DNA of 64,000 nucleotides from Winogradskyella endarachnes (GCF_009741275.1 NZ_WOWS01000002.1:558001-622000); one strand, 5' to 3'; shown: positions 18,787 to 27,526, counted from the first letter of the stretch. Notes: generated by a model not told the origin, from the sequence alone. Numbers and translations are program-made.

Positions 18787-18904
18787 TGATGTCAGTTTTT
18801 GCTTTTAAATCTACTTATGTAAGTACACTTATAAATCTAAAAAAATGGTTTTTGAACATAAAATAAGCAAACCCATTATTGTGATTTTTTAGCAGTTGAA
18901 GCAA

Positions 18905-18930
18905 CAAGTTTTTTATCTAAAAGTCATCTA
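18905..18930 (+). promoter_or_regulatory. ECF-type promoter 4, in front of the DUF1566 pair
   Basis: CAAGTT at 18905-18910 and CATCTA at 18925-18930, 14 bases apart. The ATG is 94 bases downstream, so this transcript has the longest leader of the regulon (about 85 bases). Confidence 0.75.
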
Positions 18931-19023
18931 AAACTACATAACTAAATTATAAACTCAAGAACCAGGTTAATTATTGCATTTTAATATTTTACAAGTTGGT
19001 TGGATTGAAAAAAATCGTTTAAC

Positions 19024-20256
19024 ATGAATATTTGGAATAGAAAATTTAACGCATTAGTCATAGTATTAATTTTTAGTGCTTCAACAGTAACCTTCAATGC
19101 ATGCAGTGATGATGATGACAATATATCATCAGATTCTGATGAATCTACATCAGGTAATACCATAAGTTTCACCTTAACAGATACTGGTCAAGATGTTTTC
19201 TACTACGCAGATGGAAATGAAATTTCTGCACCTAGCGAATCTGATGATTTCTACGGACAAGATGCACAATTTACAGGGATTTCATCCTCGTTTACAGATA
19301 ATGGAGATGGCACTGTGACGGACAATAATACAGGGTTAATGTGGCAGCAAACACCAGATTATAGTCGTTATAATTACTATGATGCTTTTGATTATGTAGA
19401 TGAATTAGAAATTGGTGGATATACAGATTGGAGATTACCTACAATCAAAGAGTTATATTCATTATTGAATTCTAATGGTGAATTAGATGCTACAAATACA
19501 AGCAATTCTCAACCTTATCTTTACGATGAGTATTTCGATTTTGAATACGATGCCAATATACCTTATGCAGGAGCCTATTGGTCGAGTACCAAATATGTAA
19601 AAGGTGGTCTTCAAACGGAGGGAATTGAAGGTGCTTTTGGTTTTAACTTTGCTGATGGACATATAAAATCATACGAAACAGGATTGTATTTTGATGGTTC
19701 ATTTGGAGTTAACGATCCAGGAAGTTTTATTAGAGCCGTTCGTGGACAAGAAAATGTATATGGAATAAATGACTTTACGGATAATGGCGACGAAACAGTT
19801 ACTGACAACGCTACAGGATTAATGTGGCAACAAGTTGATGATGGTAATGCATACAATTGGACAGATGCTTTAGCTTATGCTAAAAATAGTCAATTGGCTG
19901 GTTATTCAGATTGGCGTTTACCAAATACAAAAGAACTGCAAAGTATTGTGGATTATGAAAAAACTACAATTCCGGCTATAGACGAAACGTATTTTACCTG
20001 TACAGATAGCGACAGTTGGTTTTGGACAAGTACTACACAAGGTGATTTTAAATATACAGCATGTTACATTGCTTTTGGGTATGCCTATAGTAGAGAGAAT
20101 AGTTCTGCAACAGAATATTACGATTGGCATGGTGCAGGAGCACAACGTTCTGATCCTAAAACTGGAGATCCTGAAGATTATCTTCTAGAATCTGATAATG
20201 CTGATGATTTAATAAGAATAGAAAACTATGTACGATTAGTAAGAGATGTAAATTAA
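19024..20256 (+). CDS. Surface lipoprotein with two DUF1566 (Lcl C-terminal) domains, copy A
   Basis: A 410-residue lipoprotein: lipobox FNAC (Cys27) followed by SDDDD, which matches a Bacteroidota surface-export signal. Two DUF1566 domains follow, about 85-240 and 245-408. Each starts FTDNGDGTVTDN.TGLMWQQ and has the hallmark GYTDWRLPTIKELYSLL or GYSDWRLPNTKELQSIV. DUF1566 occurs in the Legionella collagen-like adhesin Lcl and many secreted proteins; its molecular role is not established. NGDGTVTDN-type loops may bind Ca2+. The sister gene starts 6 bases later. Confidence 0.87.
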   Translation: MNIWNRKFNALVIVLIFSASTVTFNACSDDDDNISSDSDESTSGNTISFTLTDTGQDVFYYADGNEISAPSESDDFYGQDAQFTGISSSFTDNGDGTVTDNNTGLMWQQTPDYSRYNYYDAFDYVDELEIGGYTDWRLPTIKELYSLLNSNGELDATNTSNSQPYLYDEYFDFEYDANIPYAGAYWSSTKYVKGGLQTEGIEGAFGFNFADGHIKSYETGLYFDGSFGVNDPGSFIRAVRGQENVYGINDFTDNGDETVTDNATGLMWQQVDDGNAYNWTDALAYAKNSQLAGYSDWRLPNTKELQSIVDYEKTTIPAIDETYFTCTDSDSWFWTSTTQGDFKYTACYIAFGYAYSRENSSATEYYDWHGAGAQRSDPKTGDPEDYLLESDNADDLIRIENYVRLVRDVN

Positions 20257-20262
20257 GAGATT

Positions 20263-21531
20263 ATGATAACTATTAAAAGTATAATATTTAAAGGATTTAG
20301 TTTATTATTAATATTAGTTTTTAGCGCGTGCAGTTCGGATCATAATACTTCAACCGAAGAATCAATAGATAACTTACCTGATGTTACAGGTTATCCAATA
20401 GTAGATACAAATCAATCATTATTTTTTGATGAGATTTCTACTATAATAGAACCATTATTAGGTAGTGATTATTACGGACAAGATGCTCAATATATGGGTA
20501 ATCAACCAAACTATACAGATAATGGAGATGGCACATTGACAGATAATGTTACAGGTTTAATGTGGCAAAATTCATTTGATCACAACGAAGATGGAAGTGT
20601 TGATTACGACGATAAATTAGCATACGATGAAATATTAGCGTTAGTTGAAAATGGATTTACTTACGCAGAACATTCAGATTGGCGAGTTCCAACTATTAAA
20701 GAACTATATTCTTTAATCATGTTTAATGGAAAAGATATTAGTGGTTATGAGGGAACATCAACCGATGGATTAACACCTTTCATTAATACAAACTTTTTCA
20801 ATTATGCCTATGGAGATTTAGATGCAGGAGAACGTTTAATTGATGTGCAATGTGCAACTACTAATTTGTATGTAGGAAGCACTTTTGAAGAAATGGTTTT
20901 TGGAGTCAATTTTGCCGATGGACGAATTAAAGGGTATGGAACCTCATTATTGGGAGAAGATAAAGCATTTAATTATTTATTGGTTAGAGGGAATTCCACT
21001 TACGGTGAAAACGATTTTACCGATAATAATGATGGTACTATTACAGATAATGCAACCGGTTTAATGTGGATGAAAAACGATAATGGAGAAGGCGTGATTT
21101 GGAAAGACGCTTTAAGTTACGCAGAAAGTTCAGAATATGCAGGTTATAACGATTGGAGGTTACCAAACGCTAAAGAACTACAGAGTATAGTAGATTATAC
21201 AAGATCACCACAATCAACAAATTCACCAGCAATAGATGCATTGTTTAATGCAACTCAAATTATTAGTGAAACTGGTCAAGATGATTATCCTTGGTATTGG
21301 AGTGGAACCACGCACCAAACTTGGGTAGATGAAAACGATGGTGCTTGGGGAGTTTACGTTTGTTTTGGTAGAGCAACAGGAAATATGGATGGTTGGGTAG
21401 ATGTTCATGGAGCAGGATCTCAACGAAGTGACCCTAAAACTGGTGATCCAAGTGTTTACGAAGAAGGACATGGGCCACAAGGTGATGGTGTTAGAATATA
21501 CAATTATGTAAGATTAGTAAGGGATTTTTAA
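20263..21531 (+). CDS. Surface lipoprotein with two DUF1566 domains, copy B
   Basis: A 422-residue lipoprotein with lipobox FSAC (Cys23). It is a paralog of the preceding gene along its length: YTDNGDGTLTDNVTGLMWQN and HSDWRVPTIKELYSLI in the first domain, FTDNNDGTITDNATGLMWMK and GYNDWRLPNAKELQSIVDY in the second, and both end GDP...IYNYVRLVRD. Tandem duplication followed by divergence is the simplest origin. It shares the promoter at 18905 and the terminator at 21596. Confidence 0.87.
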   Translation: MITIKSIIFKGFSLLLILVFSACSSDHNTSTEESIDNLPDVTGYPIVDTNQSLFFDEISTIIEPLLGSDYYGQDAQYMGNQPNYTDNGDGTLTDNVTGLMWQNSFDHNEDGSVDYDDKLAYDEILALVENGFTYAEHSDWRVPTIKELYSLIMFNGKDISGYEGTSTDGLTPFINTNFFNYAYGDLDAGERLIDVQCATTNLYVGSTFEEMVFGVNFADGRIKGYGTSLLGEDKAFNYLLVRGNSTYGENDFTDNNDGTITDNATGLMWMKNDNGEGVIWKDALSYAESSEYAGYNDWRLPNAKELQSIVDYTRSPQSTNSPAIDALFNATQIISETGQDDYPWYWSGTTHQTWVDENDGAWGVYVCFGRATGNMDGWVDVHGAGSQRSDPKTGDPSVYEEGHGPQGDGVRIYNYVRLVRDF

Positions 21532-21595
21532 AAATTGCAAGAATTTAATAACTAGTTGATATAGATGGTTAGTATTAAATAATCTAACTATCTCA

Positions 21596-21632
21596 AAAAG
21601 TCCAAGGTCAATATAGTTCTTGGACTTTTGTT
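21596..21632 (+). terminator. Terminator of the DUF1566 pair
   Basis: A perfect 11-bp stem, AAAAGTCCAAG (21596-21606) with CTTGGACTTTT (21619-21629), and a short T-run. Confidence 0.8.
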
Positions 21633-21716
21633 ATAGTAAACATTTAATAGAACTTATATGGGTTAATTGATCACTGCAGAGCGTTTTTTTTATGCTTTTT
21701 TTAACACCATTATACG

Positions 21717-21742
21717 CAAGTTAAAAATACGCACAGCATCTA
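21717..21742 (+). promoter_or_regulatory. ECF-type promoter 5, in front of the Cthe_2159-like gene
   Basis: CAAGTT at 21717-21722 and CATCTA at 21737-21742, 14 bases apart, 35 bases before the ATG at 21777. The spacer is A-rich rather than T-rich, so the two boxes are the conserved part. Confidence 0.75.
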
Positions 21743-21776
21743 AAAATATATAACTTAATCATTAAGACCTTATAAT

Positions 21777-23375
21777 ATGAAAACAATAAAAATTAACCTT
21801 AAATTGTTATTTGCGGCACTTATTTTTAGTGTTTCAATACTAACGTTCAGCGCATGTAGCGATGATGATGGTGACTCAGACTCTGCATTATCTATTTCAG
21901 ATGATATCACTATAACAGATACTAATACTTCAAGCACAGCAGAAGGAGACACGGATAACACAGGTTACGACGAAGATGACCTAGTAGAAAATGCAACCTT
22001 TGATTATACTATACAAATTGTATTCTCAAATACATCAGCAACAATTACAAATCCAGTTCCAGATGATGTGGTTATTACACAAGATGGTGCAGATGTTACA
22101 GTAGATTCCTCTATTTCAAAAGTAGCTTATGAGATATCAGGTACAACAACTGACGGCATGTTAAAAATTTATAGCGACAAAAAGTTTAAGCTAACTTTAA
22201 GCGATTTAAATATTACAAATGCAGACGGTCCTGCTATAAATATTCAATCGTCAAAAACCAGTTTCGTAATATTAGAAGGTACTACCAATTTAGCAGATGC
22301 TTATACGTATAGTAATATTCCAGATGACGAAGATGCTAAAGCTACTTTTTTTAGCGAAGGCCAATTAGTGTTTAGTGGTACAGGAGAATTGGTGGTTACC
22401 GGTAACTATAAACACGGTATTACAAGTGATGACTATGTTAGAGTTGTGAGCGGAACAATAACAGTAAGTGATGCAGCCTCAGATGCCATACATACCAATG
22501 ATTATATTATTGTAGATGGAGGTACGCTTATTTTATCTGCAAATAGTGATGGAATGGATTGTGAAGAAGGATATATTATTATAAATGATGGTTCATTTAA
22601 TATTAATACCGTTGATGACGGTATTGTAGCATCTTACGATATAGACGATGAAGAAGAACCAGATGATTCTATTTTACCTAATGTTACTATAAATGGTGGT
22701 GATTTTATTATAAATACATCCGAAGGAGAAGGTATTGAAGCAAAAGGTATACTTACTATTAACGATGGTACAATTAATATAAGCGCATATGATGATGGCC
22801 TTAATACAGGTGGAAATTTATATATAAATGGTGGAAATAATTATGTATACAGTACGTTGAATGATGCTATTGATAGTAATTCAGAAATAATAGTTACAGG
22901 CGGAACAACCATTGCAATAGCTGTAAGAGTTGATGAACCAGATGGTAGTTTTGACTGTGATGATAGTTTATTTAAAGTTACAGGTGGAACCATTTTAGGT
23001 TTAGCATTAAATACGTCTTTTCCAACAGTGAGTGAAAGCACTCAAAATTCTGTGATTTTTGATGGCGTTAATGCCAATCAATTATTAAATATTCAGTCAG
23101 AAGATGGCACAGAAGCACTTACTTATCTTGTACCTTATAGTGTTAATACTATTATTTATTCAAACGCAAAACTAGAAACCGGAGAAACTTACAGAATATA
23201 TACAGGAGGTAGTGTAAGTAGCGGAACAGAAGTTAACGGATTATATACATCTGGGACTTATAGTGGAGGCACAGATACAGGCGATTCATTTTCTATTAAT
23301 AGTACGGTAACACAAATAGGAGGCGATTTAGGACCAACAGGAGAGCCTAATACAGGAGGTCCTGGAGGAAATTAA
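21777..23375 (+). CDS. Cthe_2159-like carbohydrate-binding-type lipoprotein
   Basis: A 532-residue lipoprotein with lipobox FSAC (Cys27) followed by SDDDG. The body is a parallel beta-helix of Cthe_2159 type (annotated elsewhere as carbohydrate-binding domain-containing protein), with repeated turns NADGPAINIQSSK, GITSDDYVRVVSG, SDAIHTNDYIIVDGG, NSDGMDCEEGYI, EGIEAKGILTINDG and NDAIDSNSEIIVTGG. The Clostridium thermocellum founder binds acidic polysaccharide with Ca2+. The tail is Gly/Pro-rich. It is followed 17 bases later by a four-EF-hand protein, so the two are probably made together. Confidence 0.83.
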   Translation: MKTIKINLKLLFAALIFSVSILTFSACSDDDGDSDSALSISDDITITDTNTSSTAEGDTDNTGYDEDDLVENATFDYTIQIVFSNTSATITNPVPDDVVITQDGADVTVDSSISKVAYEISGTTTDGMLKIYSDKKFKLTLSDLNITNADGPAINIQSSKTSFVILEGTTNLADAYTYSNIPDDEDAKATFFSEGQLVFSGTGELVVTGNYKHGITSDDYVRVVSGTITVSDAASDAIHTNDYIIVDGGTLILSANSDGMDCEEGYIIINDGSFNINTVDDGIVASYDIDDEEEPDDSILPNVTINGGDFIINTSEGEGIEAKGILTINDGTINISAYDDGLNTGGNLYINGGNNYVYSTLNDAIDSNSEIIVTGGTTIAIAVRVDEPDGSFDCDDSLFKVTGGTILGLALNTSFPTVSESTQNSVIFDGVNANQLLNIQSEDGTEALTYLVPYSVNTIIYSNAKLETGETYRIYTGGSVSSGTEVNGLYTSGTYSGGTDTGDSFSINSTVTQIGGDLGPTGEPNTGGPGGN

Positions 23376-23392
23376 ATATTTAAAACACAGTT

Positions 23393-23923
23393 ATGAAAGT
23401 CAAATCAAACAAAGTAATATCTACAATTTTAGTTCTATTAATTAGTATCACTGCTTTTGCGCAAGGACCTCCTGGAGGACAAGGAGGAAGAGGAGGTAGA
23501 CAAGGTGGACCTCCAAATGGTGATAAGCCAGATGCTTCAGAAATTTTAAAATTATTAGATACCAATAATGATAATCTAATTGATAAAGATGAAGCGTCTA
23601 AAGATGAAAGAGGAAAAATCGCTGAAGATTTCGATATTATAGATGCCAATGAAGATGGATTTATAGATTTAGAAGAGTTAGAATTGGCATTAGATAGTAC
23701 AAAACCAAAAAAAGTTTCTGTAAAAAAGTTGTTAAAGGAAGTCGATCAAAATGAAGATGGTTTTTTAAATGAATTAGAAGTTGCGGCAAAGGATAAACGC
23801 GATTTAATGGAAAGTTTTTCTATAATAGATGAGAATAAAAATGGGCAACTAGATAAGGATGAACTTAAATCGTTTTATACTCTTAAAGAAGATGATAACA
23901 AGAAAAGAAAACAGAAGAATTAA
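23393..23923 (+). CDS. Secreted protein with four EF-hands
   Basis: A 176-residue protein: signal peptide (1-23, ending TAFAQ), a Gly/Pro/Arg-rich linker (about 24-45, GPPGGQGGRGGRQGG), then four EF-hand loops, DTNNDNLIDKDE, DANEDGFIDLEE, DQNEDGFLNELE and DENKNGQLDKDE. All keep the acidic 1, 3 and 12 positions. It is a small calmodulin-like periplasmic or extracellular Ca2+ binder. It is co-transcribed with the Cthe_2159-like gene. Confidence 0.87.
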   Translation: MKVKSNKVISTILVLLISITAFAQGPPGGQGGRGGRQGGPPNGDKPDASEILKLLDTNNDNLIDKDEASKDERGKIAEDFDIIDANEDGFIDLEELELALDSTKPKKVSVKKLLKEVDQNEDGFLNELEVAAKDKRDLMESFSIIDENKNGQLDKDELKSFYTLKEDDNKKRKQKN

Positions 23924-23934
23924 AGAGGAGTTTA

Positions 23935-23960
23935 TAAGTTTTTTGTAAATTATAGAACTA
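23935..23960 (+). promoter_or_regulatory. Degenerate relative of the ECF-type promoter
   Basis: TAAGTT at 23935-23940 and GAACTA at 23955-23960 keep the 14-base spacing but match the consensus boxes at only 5/6 and 4/6 positions. It lies 17 bases before the ATG at 23977. It may be a weak internal promoter or chance. Confidence 0.3.
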
Positions 23961-23976
23961 CAACAAATCAAATGCA

Positions 23977-25179
23977 ATGAAATACTCATTTTTTTCTAAG
24001 TTAACGTTCTTTTCATTAATAATTGCTGCCCTGTTAATAAGTTGTAAGCAAGCTGTTAAAACAGAGAATGACATCCCAAATAATCGCTCTCAAGACGGGC
24101 GACCAAATGTTTCTGAATTAATATCTGAAATGGACGCCAATAAAGACGGTAAACTTTCAAAATCTGAAGTTCATGGACCATTGTCTAATGATTTTTCTAA
24201 GATTGACTCAGATAATGATGGTTTTCTAACTAAAAACGAATTAGAAAATGCACCTAAGCCAGAAAGAAGAGAACCAAGACAAACGGATAACTCCAATAAT
24301 ATTCAAAAGGATTTAGAGGTAACTGTAAATGTAGACCCTTCATTATTTATAAAAGAGAGCTTATTAAAAGATATCACTGCGGAAGAACGTACACTTGCAG
24401 AAGGTACCAAAGCACTTTGCTATATTATAACAACGGCTTCTCAACCACAAGAACATAATATGGGACCATGGTGTCCTACACATATTAATGATGGTAAAGA
24501 TAAAGGTGGTTTGTGGTTTAAAGATGAAAAAGTGTATGATGTAGATGGTCATTTTATTGCTAATCTTAAAGATTTTTATAACGATGAAGAATGGGCACTA
24601 TTTAGAGAAGATGGTTCTATTAAAGTAACTGATAGTAAAGATGAATGTGAAGCAGCTGCAAGACCAGATGTAGATGAAAAATATCATAATTATTGTGTAC
24701 AATGTATGCCAGATTATTATAAAGAGAAAGTGTCTACTTATGTCATTCCTGTAAAACCTATGTATTTAGAAAACTCAAATCCATTAGGCGGCAACGGAAT
24801 TGGTATTGCTTTCAATGGTGTTAATTTTGATGCCTCAGCACCTACACACGCTATTCTCGCAGCACATACATTAGCACCTTTAGATGATGCAGGCGGACAC
24901 GTAAATCCACATTCAGGATATCATTACCATGCGGTAACTGGTTCTACTAAAGAAGTGGTACAAAAAGATGTACATGCACCAATGATTGGTTATGCCTTAG
25001 ACGGTTTTGGGATATATGCACATACAGATAGTAATGGGCATTCAGATAACGATTTAGATGACTGCAACGGTCATTATGATGAGGTTAGAGGTTATCATTA
25101 TCATGCAGGTTCTGCAGGAAGTAATAAAATTCTCGGCTGTTTACATGGTATTAGCGGCTCATTAAGTGTTTCAAATTAA
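23977..25179 (+). CDS. EF-hand/YHYH fusion lipoprotein
   Basis: A 400-residue lipoprotein with lipobox LISC (Cys23). Two EF-hands follow, DANKDGKLSKSE and DSDNDGFLTKNE, ending in NAPKPERREPR, nearly the same block as the small protein at 16116. The remaining 280 residues form a YHYH domain with PHSGYHYHAVTG and YDEVRGYHYHAGSAG, plus several cysteines (CPTHIND, CVQCMP, DDCNGHY, ILGCLHG) that could form disulfides. YHYH proteins are uncharacterised; the paired HxH motifs suggest metal binding. The ATG at 23977 is used; another ATG 5 bases upstream is out of frame. Confidence 0.82.
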   Translation: MKYSFFSKLTFFSLIIAALLISCKQAVKTENDIPNNRSQDGRPNVSELISEMDANKDGKLSKSEVHGPLSNDFSKIDSDNDGFLTKNELENAPKPERREPRQTDNSNNIQKDLEVTVNVDPSLFIKESLLKDITAEERTLAEGTKALCYIITTASQPQEHNMGPWCPTHINDGKDKGGLWFKDEKVYDVDGHFIANLKDFYNDEEWALFREDGSIKVTDSKDECEAAARPDVDEKYHNYCVQCMPDYYKEKVSTYVIPVKPMYLENSNPLGGNGIGIAFNGVNFDASAPTHAILAAHTLAPLDDAGGHVNPHSGYHYHAVTGSTKEVVQKDVHAPMIGYALDGFGIYAHTDSNGHSDNDLDDCNGHYDEVRGYHYHAGSAGSNKILGCLHGISGSLSVSN

Positions 25180-25278
25180 TTAGTAAAAACAGACTAAAAT
25201 ATTTAATCAGGTCTAAAAGGATGTGACTGTTTTAGATATTACCTTTTACGGTACTTAAGAAATATTTAATTTTTTACG

Positions 25279-25304
25279 CAAGTTTTTTATTCAAAGTACA
25301 TCTA
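25279..25304 (+). promoter_or_regulatory. ECF-type promoter 6, in front of the YHYH/MORN/SCO transcript
   Basis: CAAGTT at 25279-25284 and CATCTA at 25299-25304, 14 bases apart, 33 bases before the ATG at 25337. Confidence 0.75.
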
Positions 25305-25336
25305 AAGAAATATAAACTTAAAACAAGACACTAGCT

Positions 25337-26134
25337 ATGAAAAATATATTTAAATTAATATTTCTCACAATTACAGTTTTTTCGTTAAACTTGGGATGCT
25401 CATCAGATGATGAATCCTCAAGCAGTATTGCAGATGATGTGGATGATACAGATGATGTTGTGGTAACAGAACTTCATGCTGCCTTTGCTGAGTTTAATTC
25501 AGATGCGGTTACTGTTATGTTGTCAGACGATGGAACAGAAATTTATATAGAAACTACTGGTTTTCCAGATCACACTTCTATTTATTGGCACCCAGACAAT
25601 GCACTTTATATAGATGAATCTACACAAGGAGTAGTGAAAACAACACAAGACACTTACATTGGAGGTGGTACAGGAGAGGCTTCTAGCTTTACCGTTGATG
25701 CTTCACCAGATTTAAATGGTTCAACTATCTCTACTGAGTTAGGTACCATAGGTATTTCAGTTAGTGGTGCAGCTATATTTAATGATCAAGAAGGCGCTGG
25801 AGATTTAGATGAGGCAGCCAAAAGTTTAGATTATAATGGTGGGCACAAAGGACCTGGTGTTTATCATTATCACTTAGAACCAAAATCAATTACTAATGAT
25901 GATGATGCGTTAGTTGGTATTTTACTTGATGGTGTCTTTTTGTATGGAAGAAAAGATTACCCATCAAATGAATATCCATCAGATTTAGATGCTTCAGGAG
26001 GACATTTTGGGCCAACACCTCACAATGAAGATGGTGAATATCACTATCATATAATAAACGAAGAATACAATGCACCTTTATATGCCTATGATGAAGCTAT
26101 TATTCTGTTTGCAGGCCCATTTCAAGGTTATTAA
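25337..26134 (+). CDS. YHYH domain surface lipoprotein
   Basis: A 265-residue lipoprotein with lipobox NLGC (Cys21) followed by SSDDESSSS and an Asp-rich linker. The body has the YHYH signature twice (GPGVYHYHLEPK and DGEYHYHII) with ALVGILLDGVFLYGR and GGHFGPTPH between them, the usual family layout. It is related to the C-terminal domain of the protein at 23977 but lacks EF-hands. It leads a transcript with a MORN-type lipoprotein and a SCO1-like protein; the function is unknown, though the context hints at metal handling. Confidence 0.82.
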   Translation: MKNIFKLIFLTITVFSLNLGCSSDDESSSSIADDVDDTDDVVVTELHAAFAEFNSDAVTVMLSDDGTEIYIETTGFPDHTSIYWHPDNALYIDESTQGVVKTTQDTYIGGGTGEASSFTVDASPDLNGSTISTELGTIGISVSGAAIFNDQEGAGDLDEAAKSLDYNGGHKGPGVYHYHLEPKSITNDDDALVGILLDGVFLYGRKDYPSNEYPSDLDASGGHFGPTPHNEDGEYHYHIINEEYNAPLYAYDEAIILFAGPFQGY

Positions 26135-26145
26135 AGATAATATTT

Positions 26146-26769
26146 ATGAAGTCAATTCTGTGCTTTATCCTTATTATATTTTCAATATTTGGTTGTGAAA
26201 AATCCACTTCTATAAAGACGAGTAGTAATGATAATGCACAAGTTGATACCATTGTTATCAAGGATGTTGAGGTCTTAAAAGAAGATTTAGTTTTAGATGG
26301 TAATAAAGGTAGGTGGTATTATAAAGAAGAACCATTTAACGGTTATTCTTTAAAGTATTACCCAAATGGAAATATAGAAGAGAAATGGGGTTTTTATAAT
26401 GGCAAAAGAGAAGGTGTTGCAAAACGTTGGACAAGAAACGGCAAGCTTCAGGTAGAATCTTATTATAAAAATAATCGTTTACATGGAGAATATAAAAGTT
26501 GGTGGGAAAATGATACACTAGCAAGTTTAGCTATATACAAAGAGGGTTTGTTGCAAGGTTTGGAGAAAAAATGGTATTCTAATGGTCAATTGGCTAAATT
26601 AAGAAACCTTGTTGATGGCAAAGAAGAAGGTTTTCAAAAAGCTTGGTTAGTCAATGGTACATTATACGTCAATTATGAAGCCAAAAATGGACGAATTTTT
26701 GGTATGAGAAGAGCAAATTCATGTTATAGATTAGAAGATGAAGAGATTATTAGAAGGAATAAAAAATAG
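26146..26769 (+). CDS. Lipoprotein with YwqK/MORN_2-type repeats
   Basis: A 207-residue lipoprotein with lipobox IFGC (Cys17). From about residue 60 it has five repeats of about 23 residues of the form GxxxxYYPNGxxxxxxxYxxGKxxG (for example YYPNGNIEEKWGFYNGKREG and WYSNGQLAKLRNLVDGKEEG). Such repeats occur in YwqK antitoxin-like and MORN_2 proteins and are thought to be binding scaffolds. It lies 11 bases after the YHYH gene and overlaps the next gene by 32 bases. Confidence 0.78.
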   Translation: MKSILCFILIIFSIFGCEKSTSIKTSSNDNAQVDTIVIKDVEVLKEDLVLDGNKGRWYYKEEPFNGYSLKYYPNGNIEEKWGFYNGKREGVAKRWTRNGKLQVESYYKNNRLHGEYKSWWENDTLASLAIYKEGLLQGLEKKWYSNGQLAKLRNLVDGKEEGFQKAWLVNGTLYVNYEAKNGRIFGMRRANSCYRLEDEEIIRRNKK

Positions 26770-27445
26770 AATTATATTAATGGTTTTAGTTGCAATTATT
26801 TGGAGCTGTAAAGAGAATACTAAAAAAGAAAAAAAAGAAGTTGTAGAAACAAGTAGAGTAGAGTATTTACCATTTTATAAAGACGATACATTTACACCAC
26901 ATTGGTTAACTCCAGGAACAATAGAGGAAAAAGAATTTCATAAAATCCCAGATTTTAAATTAGTAAATCAATTAGGTGATACAATTTCTCAAAAGACATT
27001 TAAAAATAAAATATATATAACTGATTTCTTTTTTACTACTTGTCCTGGTATTTGTCCTAAAATGACCAATAATATGGCTAAAATTCAAGAAGAGTTCATT
27101 GATGATAACGACGTTTTAATATTATCGCATTCAGTAATGCCAAATACAGATACAGTTTCTGTTTTAAAAGCCTATGCAGATGCTAATAGTGTTATTGATA
27201 ATAAATGGCACCTTGTTACAGGAGATAGAGGCGAGATATACAATTTAGGAAGAGAGCACTATTTTGTAGAAAATGATTTAGGAGAAGAAAAGAGTATACA
27301 GGATTTTTTACATACAGAAAACTTTCTACTTATAGATAAAAACAAACATATAAGAGGTATTTACAATGGTTTAAATAGAGCGTCAATAGCTCAACTAATT
27401 GTAGATATAAATGCTCTAAAAACGGAAACTAATGTGATGAATTAG
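26738..27445 (+). CDS. SCO1/SenC family copper-binding lipoprotein
   Basis: A 235-residue thioredoxin-fold protein with an N-terminal lipobox IWSC (about Cys24). The SCO copper site is complete: TCPGICP (Cys102, Cys106) and the distal His in FLHTENFLLID (His192). Family members deliver copper to the CuA site of cytochrome oxidase or act as periplasmic thiol reductants. The start overlaps the preceding gene by 32 bases, giving translational coupling; the ATG at 26780 would remove the charged n-region, so I keep 26738. It is the last gene before a strong terminator. Confidence 0.9.
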   Translation: MKRLLEGIKNRIILMVLVAIIWSCKENTKKEKKEVVETSRVEYLPFYKDDTFTPHWLTPGTIEEKEFHKIPDFKLVNQLGDTISQKTFKNKIYITDFFFTTCPGICPKMTNNMAKIQEEFIDDNDVLILSHSVMPNTDTVSVLKAYADANSVIDNKWHLVTGDRGEIYNLGREHYFVENDLGEEKSIQDFLHTENFLLIDKNKHIRGIYNGLNRASIAQLIVDINALKTETNVMN

Positions 27446-27470
27446 TTTATATTTGATTGATTGATAATTT

Positions 27471-27510
27471 GAAAAGCTTTGTGATTATTCACAAGGCTTT
27501 TCTATTTTTA
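27471..27510 (+). terminator. Terminator of the YHYH/MORN/SCO transcript
   Basis: A 14-bp stem with one wobble, GAAAAGCTTTGTGA (27471-27484) with TCACAAGGCTTTTC (27489-27502), loop TTAT, then T-rich sequence. It marks the end of the ECF-controlled block. Confidence 0.88.
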
Positions 27511-27526
27511 GAGAAAATTGGGTATC

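Noticed and set aside
21223..21480. Antisense open frames in the DUF1566 genes
   Set aside because: They mirror the low-stop composition of the real genes and lack start context or family features.
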